Source: Candidatus Gastranaerophilales bacterium (GTDB lineage Bacteria > Cyanobacteriota > Vampirovibrionia > Gastranaerophilales > Gastranaerophilaceae). From it: a DNA stretch of 32,530 nucleotides. Position 1 is the first letter of the stretch. Each line of letters starts with the position of its first letter. Positions 1 to 6,588 of the stretch are shown piece after piece. The notes under the pieces are model-generated. The model made no database searches. It was not told the DNA's origin and saw only the letters and a list, made by a program, of their open reading frames with translations. The translations under genes were made by a program, and so were the position numbers. The DNA is taken from the NCBI GenBank assembly GCA_944324215.1, contig CALUVP010000115.1:1-32530 (forward strand), written 5' to 3'.

Positions 1-1387
1 ATTTTTGAATATCTTCTTTATGAGCTAATACTTTTTCAATCTTCTGAGGCAGAACTATTAATTCATGTTTTAAATCCTTCAATTCATTAACATCCATAGA
101 ACCTTTAATTTCAGCCATATAAATTGCAAGTAAGTAGAAAGAAATCAATTGTGCCATATATGATTTTGTAGCCGCAACCGAAACTTCAATTCCGGCATAA
201 ACGGGAACCAAGCTATCAGCTTCTCTTGCCATGGTTGAGTCAGGTCTGTTTGTAACGATTAAAATATGAGAACCTTTGGCTTTTGCTTGTCTAACAGCAG
301 TAATTGTATCAGCAGTTTCCCCGGATTGTGAAACTCCTATAACCAAAGTGTTCTTGTCTGTAATTGTTTTTCTGTAAATGTATTCACTTGAAGGCTCAAC
401 ATCAACAGAAATTCCGCAAAAATCTTCTATTATGTATTTGCCAACCATTGCTGCGTGCAAAGATGTTCCACAAGCAACAATTTGAATACGACTTAAGTCC
501 TTTAATTTTTCTCTATCAAGAGTTACTTCCTGCAATGTAATCGGTTCATCCATTGCTCTTAATTTTCCGGATAAAACATTTCTAACAACATCAGGTTGTT
601 CGTGAATTTCTTTTAGCATGAAATGTTTGTATCCCATTTTGCTTAATGCAACAGGCTCCCAAGGAAGCATTTCAACTTTTCCGTTAACAATATTATTATC
701 AATATCTATTAATTTCATTGAATCCGGAGTAACAGTTACAATCTGATTGTCATCAATATACATAGCTTTTTTCGTATGTTGAATAATCGCTGGAACATCA
801 GATGCAATATAATATTCTTTTTCGCCCAAGCCAACCAGTAATGGAGCGTTTCTTCTTGTTGCAACAATTGTATCTTTAACATCTTGATGAATTACACAAA
901 GAGCATAAGCCCCTTCAATTTCTTTTGTAGCCAATCTTACAGCTTCTGTTAAATCTCCGATTTTTTCATTTTTATTTGCAACTAAATGTGCGACTGTTTC
1001 AGTATCGGTTTGAGAACGGAATGTGCAGCCTTCTTTTTCTAATTTTTCTCTTAACTCTTTAAAATTTTCGATAATTCCGTTATGCACAACAGCAACTCTT
1101 CCACAATTACAAGTATGCGGGTGAGCATTTATAATTGAAGGTGCTCCGTGAGTTGCCCAACGAATATGCCCTATTCCTATTGTTGATTTAGAAATTTCTG
1201 CATAATTCTTCTCAACAACATCTTTTAAATTTTGCAATTTACCTTCGGCCTTGTATAGTTGTACTTTTCCATCAACACTTACTGCAACTCCTGCTGAATC
1301 ATATCCTCTGTATTCAAGATTAGTTAGCCCATCAAGCAAAATATCAATGGCTTTTTTACTCCCGATATATCCTACAATTCCGCACAT
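1..1387 (-). CDS. glmS: Glutamine--fructose-6-phosphate aminotransferase (isomerizing), 3' end cut by window edge
   Basis: This enzyme makes glucosamine-6-phosphate from fructose-6-phosphate and glutamine, the first step towards UDP-GlcNAc for peptidoglycan and lipid A. It begins Met-Cys-Gly-Ile-Val-Gly; Cys2 is the N-terminal nucleophile of the class II glutamine amidotransferase domain, so the start at 1387 is well supported. A GAGAGG ribosome site lies just upstream. Further along I read RIQIVACGTSLHAA, SQSGETADT and EVSVAATKSY, which are hallmarks of the sugar isomerase (SIS) domains. About 462 residues are present out of the usual roughly 600; the missing C-terminus lies left of position 1 and the gene shows no break within the window. 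I see no glmS ribozyme-like leader: only 83 bp separate it from the next gene. Identification is close to certain from the motifs. Confidence 0.96.
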   Translation of the reverse strand, partial: MCGIVGYIGSKKAIDILLDGLTNLEYRGYDSAGVAVSVDGKVQLYKAEGKLQNLKDVVEKNYAEISKSTIGIGHIRWATHGAPSIINAHPHTCNCGRVAVVHNGIIENFKELREKLEKEGCTFRSQTDTETVAHLVANKNEKIGDLTEAVRLATKEIEGAYALCVIHQDVKDTIVATRRNAPLLVGLGEKEYYIASDVPAIIQHTKKAMYIDDNQIVTVTPDSMKLIDIDNNIVNGKVEMLPWEPVALSKMGYKHFMLKEIHEQPDVVRNVLSGKLRAMDEPITLQEVTLDREKLKDLSRIQIVACGTSLHAAMVGKYIIEDFCGISVDVEPSSEYIYRKTITDKNTLVIGVSQSGETADTITAVRQAKAKGSHILIVTNRPDSTMAREADSLVPVYAGIEVSVAATKSYMAQLISFYLLAIYMAEIKGSMDVNELKDLKHELIVLPQKIEKVLAHKEDIQK

Positions 1388-1409
1388 ATATACCTCTCTA
1401 AATTTATCA

Positions 1410-1438
1410 ATCTTAAATGGTTTAAAACCCATTACCAA
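1410..1438 (-). promoter_or_regulatory. Putative sigma70-type promoter for glmS
   Basis: Read on the minus strand, TTGGTA (1433-1438) and TAAGAT (1410-1415) are separated by 17 bp. This would start transcription roughly 15-20 nt before the glmS ATG. Both boxes are imperfect and the region is AT-rich, so this is only a plausible candidate. Confidence 0.4.
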
Positions 1439-1470
1439 ACAATATTAGCATAAAATTATATTTTTTCTAA

Positions 1471-1773
1471 TTAAGATTTTCTAAAGAAGCTTTTAATTTT
1501 ATCAAAACCAGCAATTCCTGCTGTTAGGAGAGTAACTCCTCCAAAGATCTTAAAATACATTGATTTGTTAAAATCGTGTTTTGATTTTTCTTTTTGGGCA
1601 CCTTCGTAAATATCGTTGTTGATACTATTAATTTTCGTATTGGCTTCTTTTTCTGAGAATAATTTATGTTTTGGCAAAACAACAGGTGCTTCTGCAACTT
1701 CTCTTGCAGGATTCTTCACTTTTGTTTGCGTGGAATAGTGACTTTCCAGAATATTATTTCTAATTTCACTCAT
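1471..1773 (-). CDS. Hypothetical protein, 100 aa, C-terminal hydrophobic segment
   Basis: I do not recognise the family. The first 70 residues are polar and charged. They are followed by one hydrophobic stretch (about residues 73-90, beginning FKIFGGVTLLTAG) and a basic tail ending FFRKS, which looks like a C-terminal tail anchor. The start codon follows directly on the TAG stop of the upstream GNAT-like gene with no intervening base, which suggests translational coupling and a shared operon. The distant GT5-like protein at 2697-5354 also ends in a hydrophobic segment, so membrane attachment through the C-terminus may be a theme here; that is inference. The tight coupling makes it likely to be a real gene. 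Confidence 0.7.
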   Translation of the reverse strand: MSEIRNNILESHYSTQTKVKNPAREVAEAPVVLPKHKLFSEKEANTKINSINNDIYEGAQKEKSKHDFNKSMYFKIFGGVTLLTAGIAGFDKIKSFFRKS

Positions 1774-2403
1774 CTAGAATAATTCTCCATATCTTAAAAG
1801 TTTGTGAAGCCGGCTTTTAGGTAAATACATCATTCCTACCTGAGCCGGAATATCGGGTATTTTTTTGTTAATACATTCCTCCATATATTGGTTCGCCTCC
1901 GGACTTGTAAACCTAAATCCGAGTTTATAAAAGAACAGCGCAGGCGATGACTCCTTGACTATTGGTGCTGAAAAAGTTACAATCCTGCCTTCCGCCTTGT
2001 TATCAAACATAGCCTTTTCTGCCAAATTTTTGATAGCTTCACTTCCAAGACCGCATCTTGGTTTTGGAGATTGTATATAATCGATAATATAACAGTTTTT
2101 AAGATACTTAATTTTACGTTTTAATACTGGTAAACTGTATTCTGAAGATGTGAAGAAATTACTACCTCCAGAATCATAAATGCTTTCTTCTATTGTATCT
2201 ACATAATCGTCATCGATTTCTCCGGGAATAATTATGTTGTCTCCCCTTTTAATTTTTTTGACACGAATTTGCGCCTTTTCCTTGAGAGGAATTGATTTGA
2301 ACCCCAAAATCGGGGGCATACTAAAGCTTGAGAGCGATGGCGTAGGTTTAGCTACAGCCATCTGTGGACGCATGTCCACGGTTGTCGTAATATTGTTAAT
2401 CAT
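1774..2403 (-). CDS. GNAT-like acetyltransferase-fold protein with N-terminal GFKS motif
   Basis: A 209-residue protein. Residues about 105-165 resemble the core of a GNAT N-acetyltransferase: a strand ending YIIDYIQSP, a GLGSEAIKNL segment in the place of the acetyl-CoA pyrophosphate loop (R/Q-x-x-G-x-G/A), and FFYKLGFRF, the typical C-terminal 'FYxxxGF' element. The pyrophosphate loop reads KPRCGLGSEA, which fits. The substrate cannot be deduced. The first 30 residues are low-complexity (Ser/Thr/Pro/Met) and lead into ILGFKS at residues 32-37, similar to motifs in the proteins at 2697-5354 and 28256-29761. It is divergent from the GT5-like gene across a 293-bp gap and appears co-transcribed with the 100-aa gene downstream. 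GNAT assignment is moderate; the N-terminal extension is unusual for GNATs. Confidence 0.65.
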   Translation of the reverse strand: MINNITTTVDMRPQMAVAKPTPSLSSFSMPPILGFKSIPLKEKAQIRVKKIKRGDNIIIPGEIDDDYVDTIEESIYDSGGSNFFTSSEYSLPVLKRKIKYLKNCYIIDYIQSPKPRCGLGSEAIKNLAEKAMFDNKAEGRIVTFSAPIVKESSPALFFYKLGFRFTSPEANQYMEECINKKIPDIPAQVGMMYLPKSRLHKLLRYGELF

Positions 2404-2495
2404 ACCTACCTAACCTATATTCATCTAACCTTACTTATATAAAGTATTGTTGTGTAAAAAAATTGCCTAAATATAAAAATGCTCTAAAATATTTG

Positions 2496-2601
2496 TAACA
2501 AAAATTTACAATTAAACGCCCCAAATAACCCACCTGTAACTATTGAAAACGGAATGTTTTTTTGTTATTTTGTGTATAGAAATTACTTAACAAAAATTTA
2601 C
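2496..2601. repeat. Pair of 14-bp direct repeats in a divergent intergenic region
   Basis: TAACAAAAATTTAC occurs at 2496-2509 and again, identically, at 2588-2601. The two copies lie between the divergent GNAT-like gene (start 2403) and the GT5-like gene (start 2697). The rest of this 293-bp gap is very AT-rich, and I see no RNA gene or further ORF in it. The repeat could be a shared regulator site or a chance product of base composition. Confidence 0.5.
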
Positions 2602-2696
2602 TTAACATTTTGTAATATTTGAATATTATGAGTTAAATTTTTTTGTGTGTGGTTTTTTATATATATAGAAATTATGTGTGTAAGGAGTTTTGTCTT

Positions 2697-5354
2697 ATGA
2701 AGATTAACGCAATTGGTGCTGATTATTCTGCCTTAAGAGTTCAACCAAAAGGAATTAAAGAAACTGAAACTGTAAACCAAGGGGCAATTCCAAAAAATTT
2801 TTCTGTAATTTCATTTAAGGGCGGTAATAAAGATCATGTGCTTCATGTCGTTGCTGAATGTAAACCTTTTAATCAAGCAGGTGGTGTCGCTACTGTTGTG
2901 CAAGATTATCAAAAATTAAATAATGTGTCACCGACTGAAAAAGGAAAAGCTGTTTTTGTAACTCCTTTCTACAATGGCGTTGTAAAATATGAATGTTCGG
3001 ATAAAGCATCTGATTTCCAGAAAATAAAAGTAGAGTTACCGCGTGTACCAGAAGGCTTGCCGGCAGATCATCCTCTTAAAGGTAAGGAAGGACAGCCTGT
3101 ATATGTAAAAGCAGATTTGTCAAAAACAACGTTAAAAGAAGCTTTAGAAGCCAGAAAAGACTATTGGTTGTTGGAAGAAGTTGCTGATAAAAAAATGAAA
3201 TGGGGTATGCAGGAAGATGCACCTGTTAAATTGCTTAAAGTTGTTTCAGATGCTCAAGGTAAACCATTTGGTGATGAAGTTTTTATGATTTTTACAGAAG
3301 CTACTGCTTATGATGCAAAGCCTTATTCTGCAAATCAGTATTCTTCTCAGGTAAAAGATATTGTAAGATCTTGGAATGGTGATCCATATGCAAAATTTGA
3401 TAAGGCTGTTGTTGAATGTATGGAAGATATAAGTAAAAAGATGGGAGATTTTGATCCTGCTACTGTTGTATGTTCAGATTCACAAGCAGCTTACGTAACT
3501 CATTATATGGCTCAAAAAAATGCATCTGGTGTTGAGTATTTTAAAGGTAAAAAGCCAATGCAGATAGGGCATAATTTAGGAGATGGATATATAGGAATTA
3601 CTTCTCCAAGAAATATGGTAGTTAATTTGAATATGTTTACTCCAGAAGAGCTAAAAGCTTTGACTAATTCAGAAGAGCTAAGGAATGCTATTGTTACTGG
3701 TGGAAAAGATGAAGATGTATTTTTCAGTAAATTATTGGAAAGTATAAATGCAAAAAATAAATGTTCTGCTATGAGTATTCCAGTTCATTATGGAAAAACT
3801 GGTTATTTGCAAACATTTGGTGTAGTCTCTCAAGGATATTTAGATGAAATTGTTAAAAACAAGGAGATTGCTCCGTTCTTATATGAAGATTTGCAAGATT
3901 TGAAAACAAGAGGGGTTGCTATAGGTTTGACAAACCCTCATAATGTTAACAATACGGCTTTTACCAAAGTAGGGTTGCCAGGATATAATTCGATACAAAA
4001 AATTAAACTTGCTAATGGGACAGAAGAAACTATAGAACCATTGAAAATGTTTACTGAAAAGGACAAGTCCACTATTACCTTGGAAGATTTAAGGAAGGTG
4101 AAACGAGAAAATAAGATTAACTTTTTGAACAGATTTTCTACAAAATATGATGGCGCACAGCTTTGGAATGGTGCTAAAAATAGTTGGGATGCCGCAGGTA
4201 GTGGAAGTTCAGTTATAAGAAAAGGTATGGCTGGGAATATGCCAATTGTTCAAAGTATCGATGTAGATAAATATATAGAAAAGTTGAAAAAAGGTGACGA
4301 TGTAAAAGTTGTAGTATCTTGGGGGCGTGGAGATTTTCAAAAGGCATTTGATGAAGCACTTAACGGATTTAAAAATTATGTATTGAAAACCGGAGATAAG
4401 GATACTCTGTTAATTGTAGGCGGTGACTTAAATAATGATAAAGTCGAAGGGCAAAAAATAAAAGATATTGCAGAGTTGTTGGTAAAAGATCCTATTTTTA
4501 ACGGTAGAGTTATGTTATTGGATGATTTTGCACCGGGTGAACCGATGGCGTTAATGGCAGATGCATCTATTGCGACATCAAGAACTGCACCTTGTGAGTT
4601 AATTGATCTTGAAGCAAAAAAAATGTTATGTACTCCAATTGTTGCAAATGGTCAAGGTTTAGGACAAAAGAACTTTGAGCCAAGAATTGCAAATGAAGCT
4701 AATATGGCTGATGCATTCAAAACTAAGCATCAATTCTTTGATTCAAGAGATGATATGTTAAAATCTGCCTCAGAAGATTCAAAAAATAGATTTAATAAAG
4801 TTTATAATAAAGTAAAAAATGATATATCAACAAAATACAAAGTTGTAATTGGAGGCGATATTCCTAAAGAAAAACTAGAACTATTCTTGGAAGCTAATGA
4901 TGATTATAGAAATGCACTGAGAAAATTGCGTGATGAAGTTATGGCAGATGATATAGCTGAATGCTTGGAGGAATGCCTTATAAAGCATCGTAATGATGAT
5001 GTTGCTAAAACAATATTGAAAAATCAAGCTAATATAAAAACCGGCTGGGAAAATAACCAAGCTATAACACGTTCAAGTGTTCCTACTGGAGAATTGTACA
5101 GACAACAGTTTAAAAAAGATGCTCACAATATTTCTTCAGATAAAGTTATTGGTCATAATATAAAGAAACCCGAAGGAATTACAATGGGCGGACACAAGAC
5201 AATTCGTTTTAATGGTAAAGCTAAGAAAATTGCTACTGCTGCATTAGGGGTAGCAGCTCTTGCTGGACTCGGAATTACAGGTTACAAATTCGGCTGGTTC
5301 TCTCCTAAGTTTGAGGAAGAAAAACCAACCGGACACCTCTCTTGTGTCGGCTAG
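2697..5354 (+). CDS. Diverged glycogen/starch synthase-like (GT5, GT-B fold) protein with C-terminal hydrophobic segment
   Basis: The start at 2697 is chosen because AAGGAG lies at 2682-2687, nine bases upstream; an upstream in-frame ATG lacks this. The 885-aa product opens with a short leader containing ISFKG (residues 38-42), then HVLHVVAECKPF, matching the start of the GT5 synthase domain. The ADP-glucose-binding KTGGL loop is present as QAGGV (60-64), so the usual Lys is Gln. A SWGRGDFQK segment (541-549) keeps the Arg and Lys that contact the nucleotide phosphates. The E-P-C-G-L motif reads A631-P-C-E-L, so the usual Glu is Ala. Residues about 845-868 form one hydrophobic helix, unusual for a soluble synthase. 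It probably acts on alpha-glucan or another glycan; catalytic competence is uncertain. The last codon directly abuts the promoter of the next gene. Confidence 0.75.
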   Translation: MKINAIGADYSALRVQPKGIKETETVNQGAIPKNFSVISFKGGNKDHVLHVVAECKPFNQAGGVATVVQDYQKLNNVSPTEKGKAVFVTPFYNGVVKYECSDKASDFQKIKVELPRVPEGLPADHPLKGKEGQPVYVKADLSKTTLKEALEARKDYWLLEEVADKKMKWGMQEDAPVKLLKVVSDAQGKPFGDEVFMIFTEATAYDAKPYSANQYSSQVKDIVRSWNGDPYAKFDKAVVECMEDISKKMGDFDPATVVCSDSQAAYVTHYMAQKNASGVEYFKGKKPMQIGHNLGDGYIGITSPRNMVVNLNMFTPEELKALTNSEELRNAIVTGGKDEDVFFSKLLESINAKNKCSAMSIPVHYGKTGYLQTFGVVSQGYLDEIVKNKEIAPFLYEDLQDLKTRGVAIGLTNPHNVNNTAFTKVGLPGYNSIQKIKLANGTEETIEPLKMFTEKDKSTITLEDLRKVKRENKINFLNRFSTKYDGAQLWNGAKNSWDAAGSGSSVIRKGMAGNMPIVQSIDVDKYIEKLKKGDDVKVVVSWGRGDFQKAFDEALNGFKNYVLKTGDKDTLLIVGGDLNNDKVEGQKIKDIAELLVKDPIFNGRVMLLDDFAPGEPMALMADASIATSRTAPCELIDLEAKKMLCTPIVANGQGLGQKNFEPRIANEANMADAFKTKHQFFDSRDDMLKSASEDSKNRFNKVYNKVKNDISTKYKVVIGGDIPKEKLELFLEANDDYRNALRKLRDEVMADDIAECLEECLIKHRNDDVAKTILKNQANIKTGWENNQAITRSSVPTGELYRQQFKKDAHNISSDKVIGHNIKKPEGITMGGHKTIRFNGKAKKIATAALGVAALAGLGITGYKFGWFSPKFEEEKPTGHLSCVG

Positions 5355-5382
5355 TTGATACTAAAAGTTTTTATTATAAAAT
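5355..5382 (+). promoter_or_regulatory. Putative promoter of the MBL-fold hydrolase gene, giving a near-leaderless mRNA
   Basis: TTGATA (5355-5360) begins at the first base after the upstream stop codon and is followed 16 bp later by TAAAAT (5377-5382). The expected start point, about 6-7 bases beyond the -10 box, coincides with the ATG at 5389. No Shine-Dalgarno sequence precedes that ATG, which agrees with a leaderless transcript. Confidence 0.5.
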
Positions 5383-5388
5383 TATGGT

Positions 5389-5997
5389 ATGATTTTAAAA
5401 ACTTTTGTTGAACCACCAATAGATAATAATAATTATTTAATAATAGACGAACAATCCAAAGAGGCAGCTCTTGTGGATTGTTCTGCTGTTGATAAAGATA
5501 TTGAAGACTCTTTAAATGAAGAGGGTGCAAAACTTAAATACATTTTGCTTACCCACGGACACTTCGATCATGTTGCAGGTATTAGACCTAATTCTGACGT
5601 AAAAGTCGTTATGAATAAAGAGGATTTAGGATGGTTAAACAAAACTAATCAATATCTGCCAATGTTTGGGATGCCTGAGATGACTATTCCCAGTATTGAT
5701 ATTTTTGTTAATGACGGTGATATCCTTAAATTAGGCAATCTTGAGATTAAAGTTCTTCATACCCCAGGACATACTCCTGGTGGAGTATGCTATTTGGTTG
5801 ATGAGAAATTATTTTCTGGCGACACTATTTTTAGAGAAAGTGTTGGAAGATGTGACCTCGAAGGAGGAGATTTCGACCAGATTGTTCAAAGTATTAAAAA
5901 CAAAGTTTATACCCTCCCTCCTGAAACTTTAATTTATCCAGGACACGGTCGCATGACATCAGTTGAGTGGGAAAACTTGTATAACAGGTTCTTATAA
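5389..5997 (+). CDS. Metallo-beta-lactamase-fold hydrolase (glyoxalase II-like)
   Basis: A 202-residue single-domain protein with the complete metal-binding set of the metallo-beta-lactamase superfamily: THGHFDH (His56, His58, Asp60, His61), HTPGHTPGG (His124), SGDT, and PGHG near the end (His186). Length and motif spacing match the short glyoxalase II-like group (YcbL/GloC type), which hydrolyses thioesters such as S-lactoylglutathione or related thiol conjugates; the true substrate is not readable from sequence. There is no signal peptide, so it is cytosolic. A competing ATG at 5384 runs into a stop after one codon, so 5389 is the only reasonable start. It converges with the small hypothetical gene at 5999, with one base between the two stop codons. 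Confidence 0.88.
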   Translation: MILKTFVEPPIDNNNYLIIDEQSKEAALVDCSAVDKDIEDSLNEEGAKLKYILLTHGHFDHVAGIRPNSDVKVVMNKEDLGWLNKTNQYLPMFGMPEMTIPSIDIFVNDGDILKLGNLEIKVLHTPGHTPGGVCYLVDEKLFSGDTIFRESVGRCDLEGGDFDQIVQSIKNKVYTLPPETLIYPGHGRMTSVEWENLYNRFL

Positions 5998-5998
5998 T

Positions 5999-6220
5999 TT
6001 ATATACCAAGTTTTCGTGATATTGTGTTCATTTGTTTACAACTTCCTGCTATTGTTCTGTTGAGAATTTCTGACAAAGCACAAATTCCTGAAGGACAAAT
6101 ATTTCCGCTATTATTTTCTATAAGCTCGTTCAATATCAAGCCTAAGTGTTTTACATACCACAATTCAATCCCTAGTTTATTCAATTTTTGGCAAAGCATT
6201 TCTCTCTCTTTTTCGTCCAT
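5999..6220 (-). CDS. Hypothetical protein, 73 aa
   Basis: I do not recognise this family. The product is a small, soluble, probably helical protein with three cysteines in its second half (around NICPSGICALSEIL and AGSCKQ). Confidence that it is real comes from a perfect AGGAGG ribosome site about six bases before the ATG on the minus strand. An overlapping plus-strand frame (6024-6305) lacks such a signal and is treated as a shadow. It is divergent from the HTH gene at 6351, so the two could share regulation across the 130-bp intergenic region. Confidence 0.65.
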   Translation of the reverse strand: MDEKEREMLCQKLNKLGIELWYVKHLGLILNELIENNSGNICPSGICALSEILNRTIAGSCKQMNTISRKLGI

Positions 6221-6278
6221 TATTCCTCCTTTTGTAAAATTTTATGTAGCAAAACATTCCACTTTTCTCAACTATATT

Positions 6279-6332
6279 CCATATATGGCACACATGGTAC
6301 AATAATAAGACATATTTGTCAACTATTTGTCA
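6279..6332. promoter_or_regulatory. Candidate operator sites between divergent small genes: palindrome and direct repeat
   Basis: CCATATATGG (6279-6288) is a perfect 10-bp palindrome. ATTTGTCA occurs at 6314-6321 and again at 6325-6332, exactly 11 bp apart, about one helical turn, so both copies face the same side of the DNA. The first copy contains the -35 box of the HTH gene and the second lies inside the spacer. This layout suits a repressor site, possibly autoregulation by the HTH protein; that is inference. Confidence 0.45.
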
Positions 6333-6344
6333 TAAACGTATAAT
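6316..6344 (+). promoter_or_regulatory. Strong sigma70-type promoter of the HTH gene, with leaderless start
   Basis: TTGTCA (6316-6321), a 17-bp spacer and a perfect TATAAT (6339-6344). The start codon at 6351 begins seven bases after the end of the -10 box, where transcription should begin, and no Shine-Dalgarno sequence fits in between. Confidence 0.75.
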
Positions 6345-6350
6345 GAATGT

Positions 6351-6575
6351 ATGGAGAATTATGTAAAAAAACAAATAAAAATTTTACTTTTACAAGAGGA
6401 TATGTTGTTGAAGGAACTTGTTCCAATTTTGTCTGAAAAAACTGGCAAGCCATATTCTCCAGGTTCTTTGTCTCACAAGATTGCAAGGAACAGTCTTTCT
6501 TATAGTGAGATGGTGTGTATAGCTGAGATTTTGGGATATGAAGTTAAATTTGTAAAAAAACAAGAGGGCAATTAA
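6351..6575 (+). CDS. Small phage-like helix-turn-helix protein, 74 aa
   Basis: The layout is that of small phage-type HTH proteins related to the XRE/Cro class: an opening KKQIKILLLQEDMLLKELV (helix 1 and the start of helix 2), then PYSPGSLSHKIARNSLSYSE (recognition helix and turn), then MVCIAEILGYEVKFV. It would bind DNA as a small regulator. It has its own strong promoter with a tandem ATTTGTCA repeat over the -35 region, consistent with self-regulation. Its stop codon lies in the loop of a bidirectional terminator shared with pflA, and the two genes overlap tail to tail by four bases. No other phage genes are nearby, so it is a stand-alone regulator or a remnant of a mobile element. The HTH assignment is from pattern recognition only. 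Confidence 0.7.
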   Translation: MENYVKKQIKILLLQEDMLLKELVPILSEKTGKPYSPGSLSHKIARNSLSYSEMVCIAEILGYEVKFVKKQEGN

Positions 6576-6588
6576 TTTTGCCCTCTTG
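6561..6588. terminator. Bidirectional terminator containing both stop codons in its loop
   Basis: CAAGAGGGCAA (6561-6571) and TTGCCCTCTTG (6578-6588) form a perfect 11-bp stem around the 6-base loop TTAATT. A T-run follows on the plus strand, and an A-run precedes on the plus strand (a T-run for minus-strand transcripts), so it should work in both directions. The TAA of the HTH gene starts in the loop at 6573-6575 and the TAA of pflA occupies 6572-6574. Confidence 0.9.

Noticed and set aside
1388-1470. A glmS ribozyme or riboswitch upstream of glmS
   Set aside because: Only 83 bp separate glmS from the next gene and no ribozyme-like structure is seen; a simple promoter and GAGAGG site explain it.
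6024-6305. A 93-aa plus-strand frame
   Set aside because: It lies over the 73-aa minus-strand gene, which has a strong AGGAGG site; the plus frame has no ribosome site and no family resemblance.
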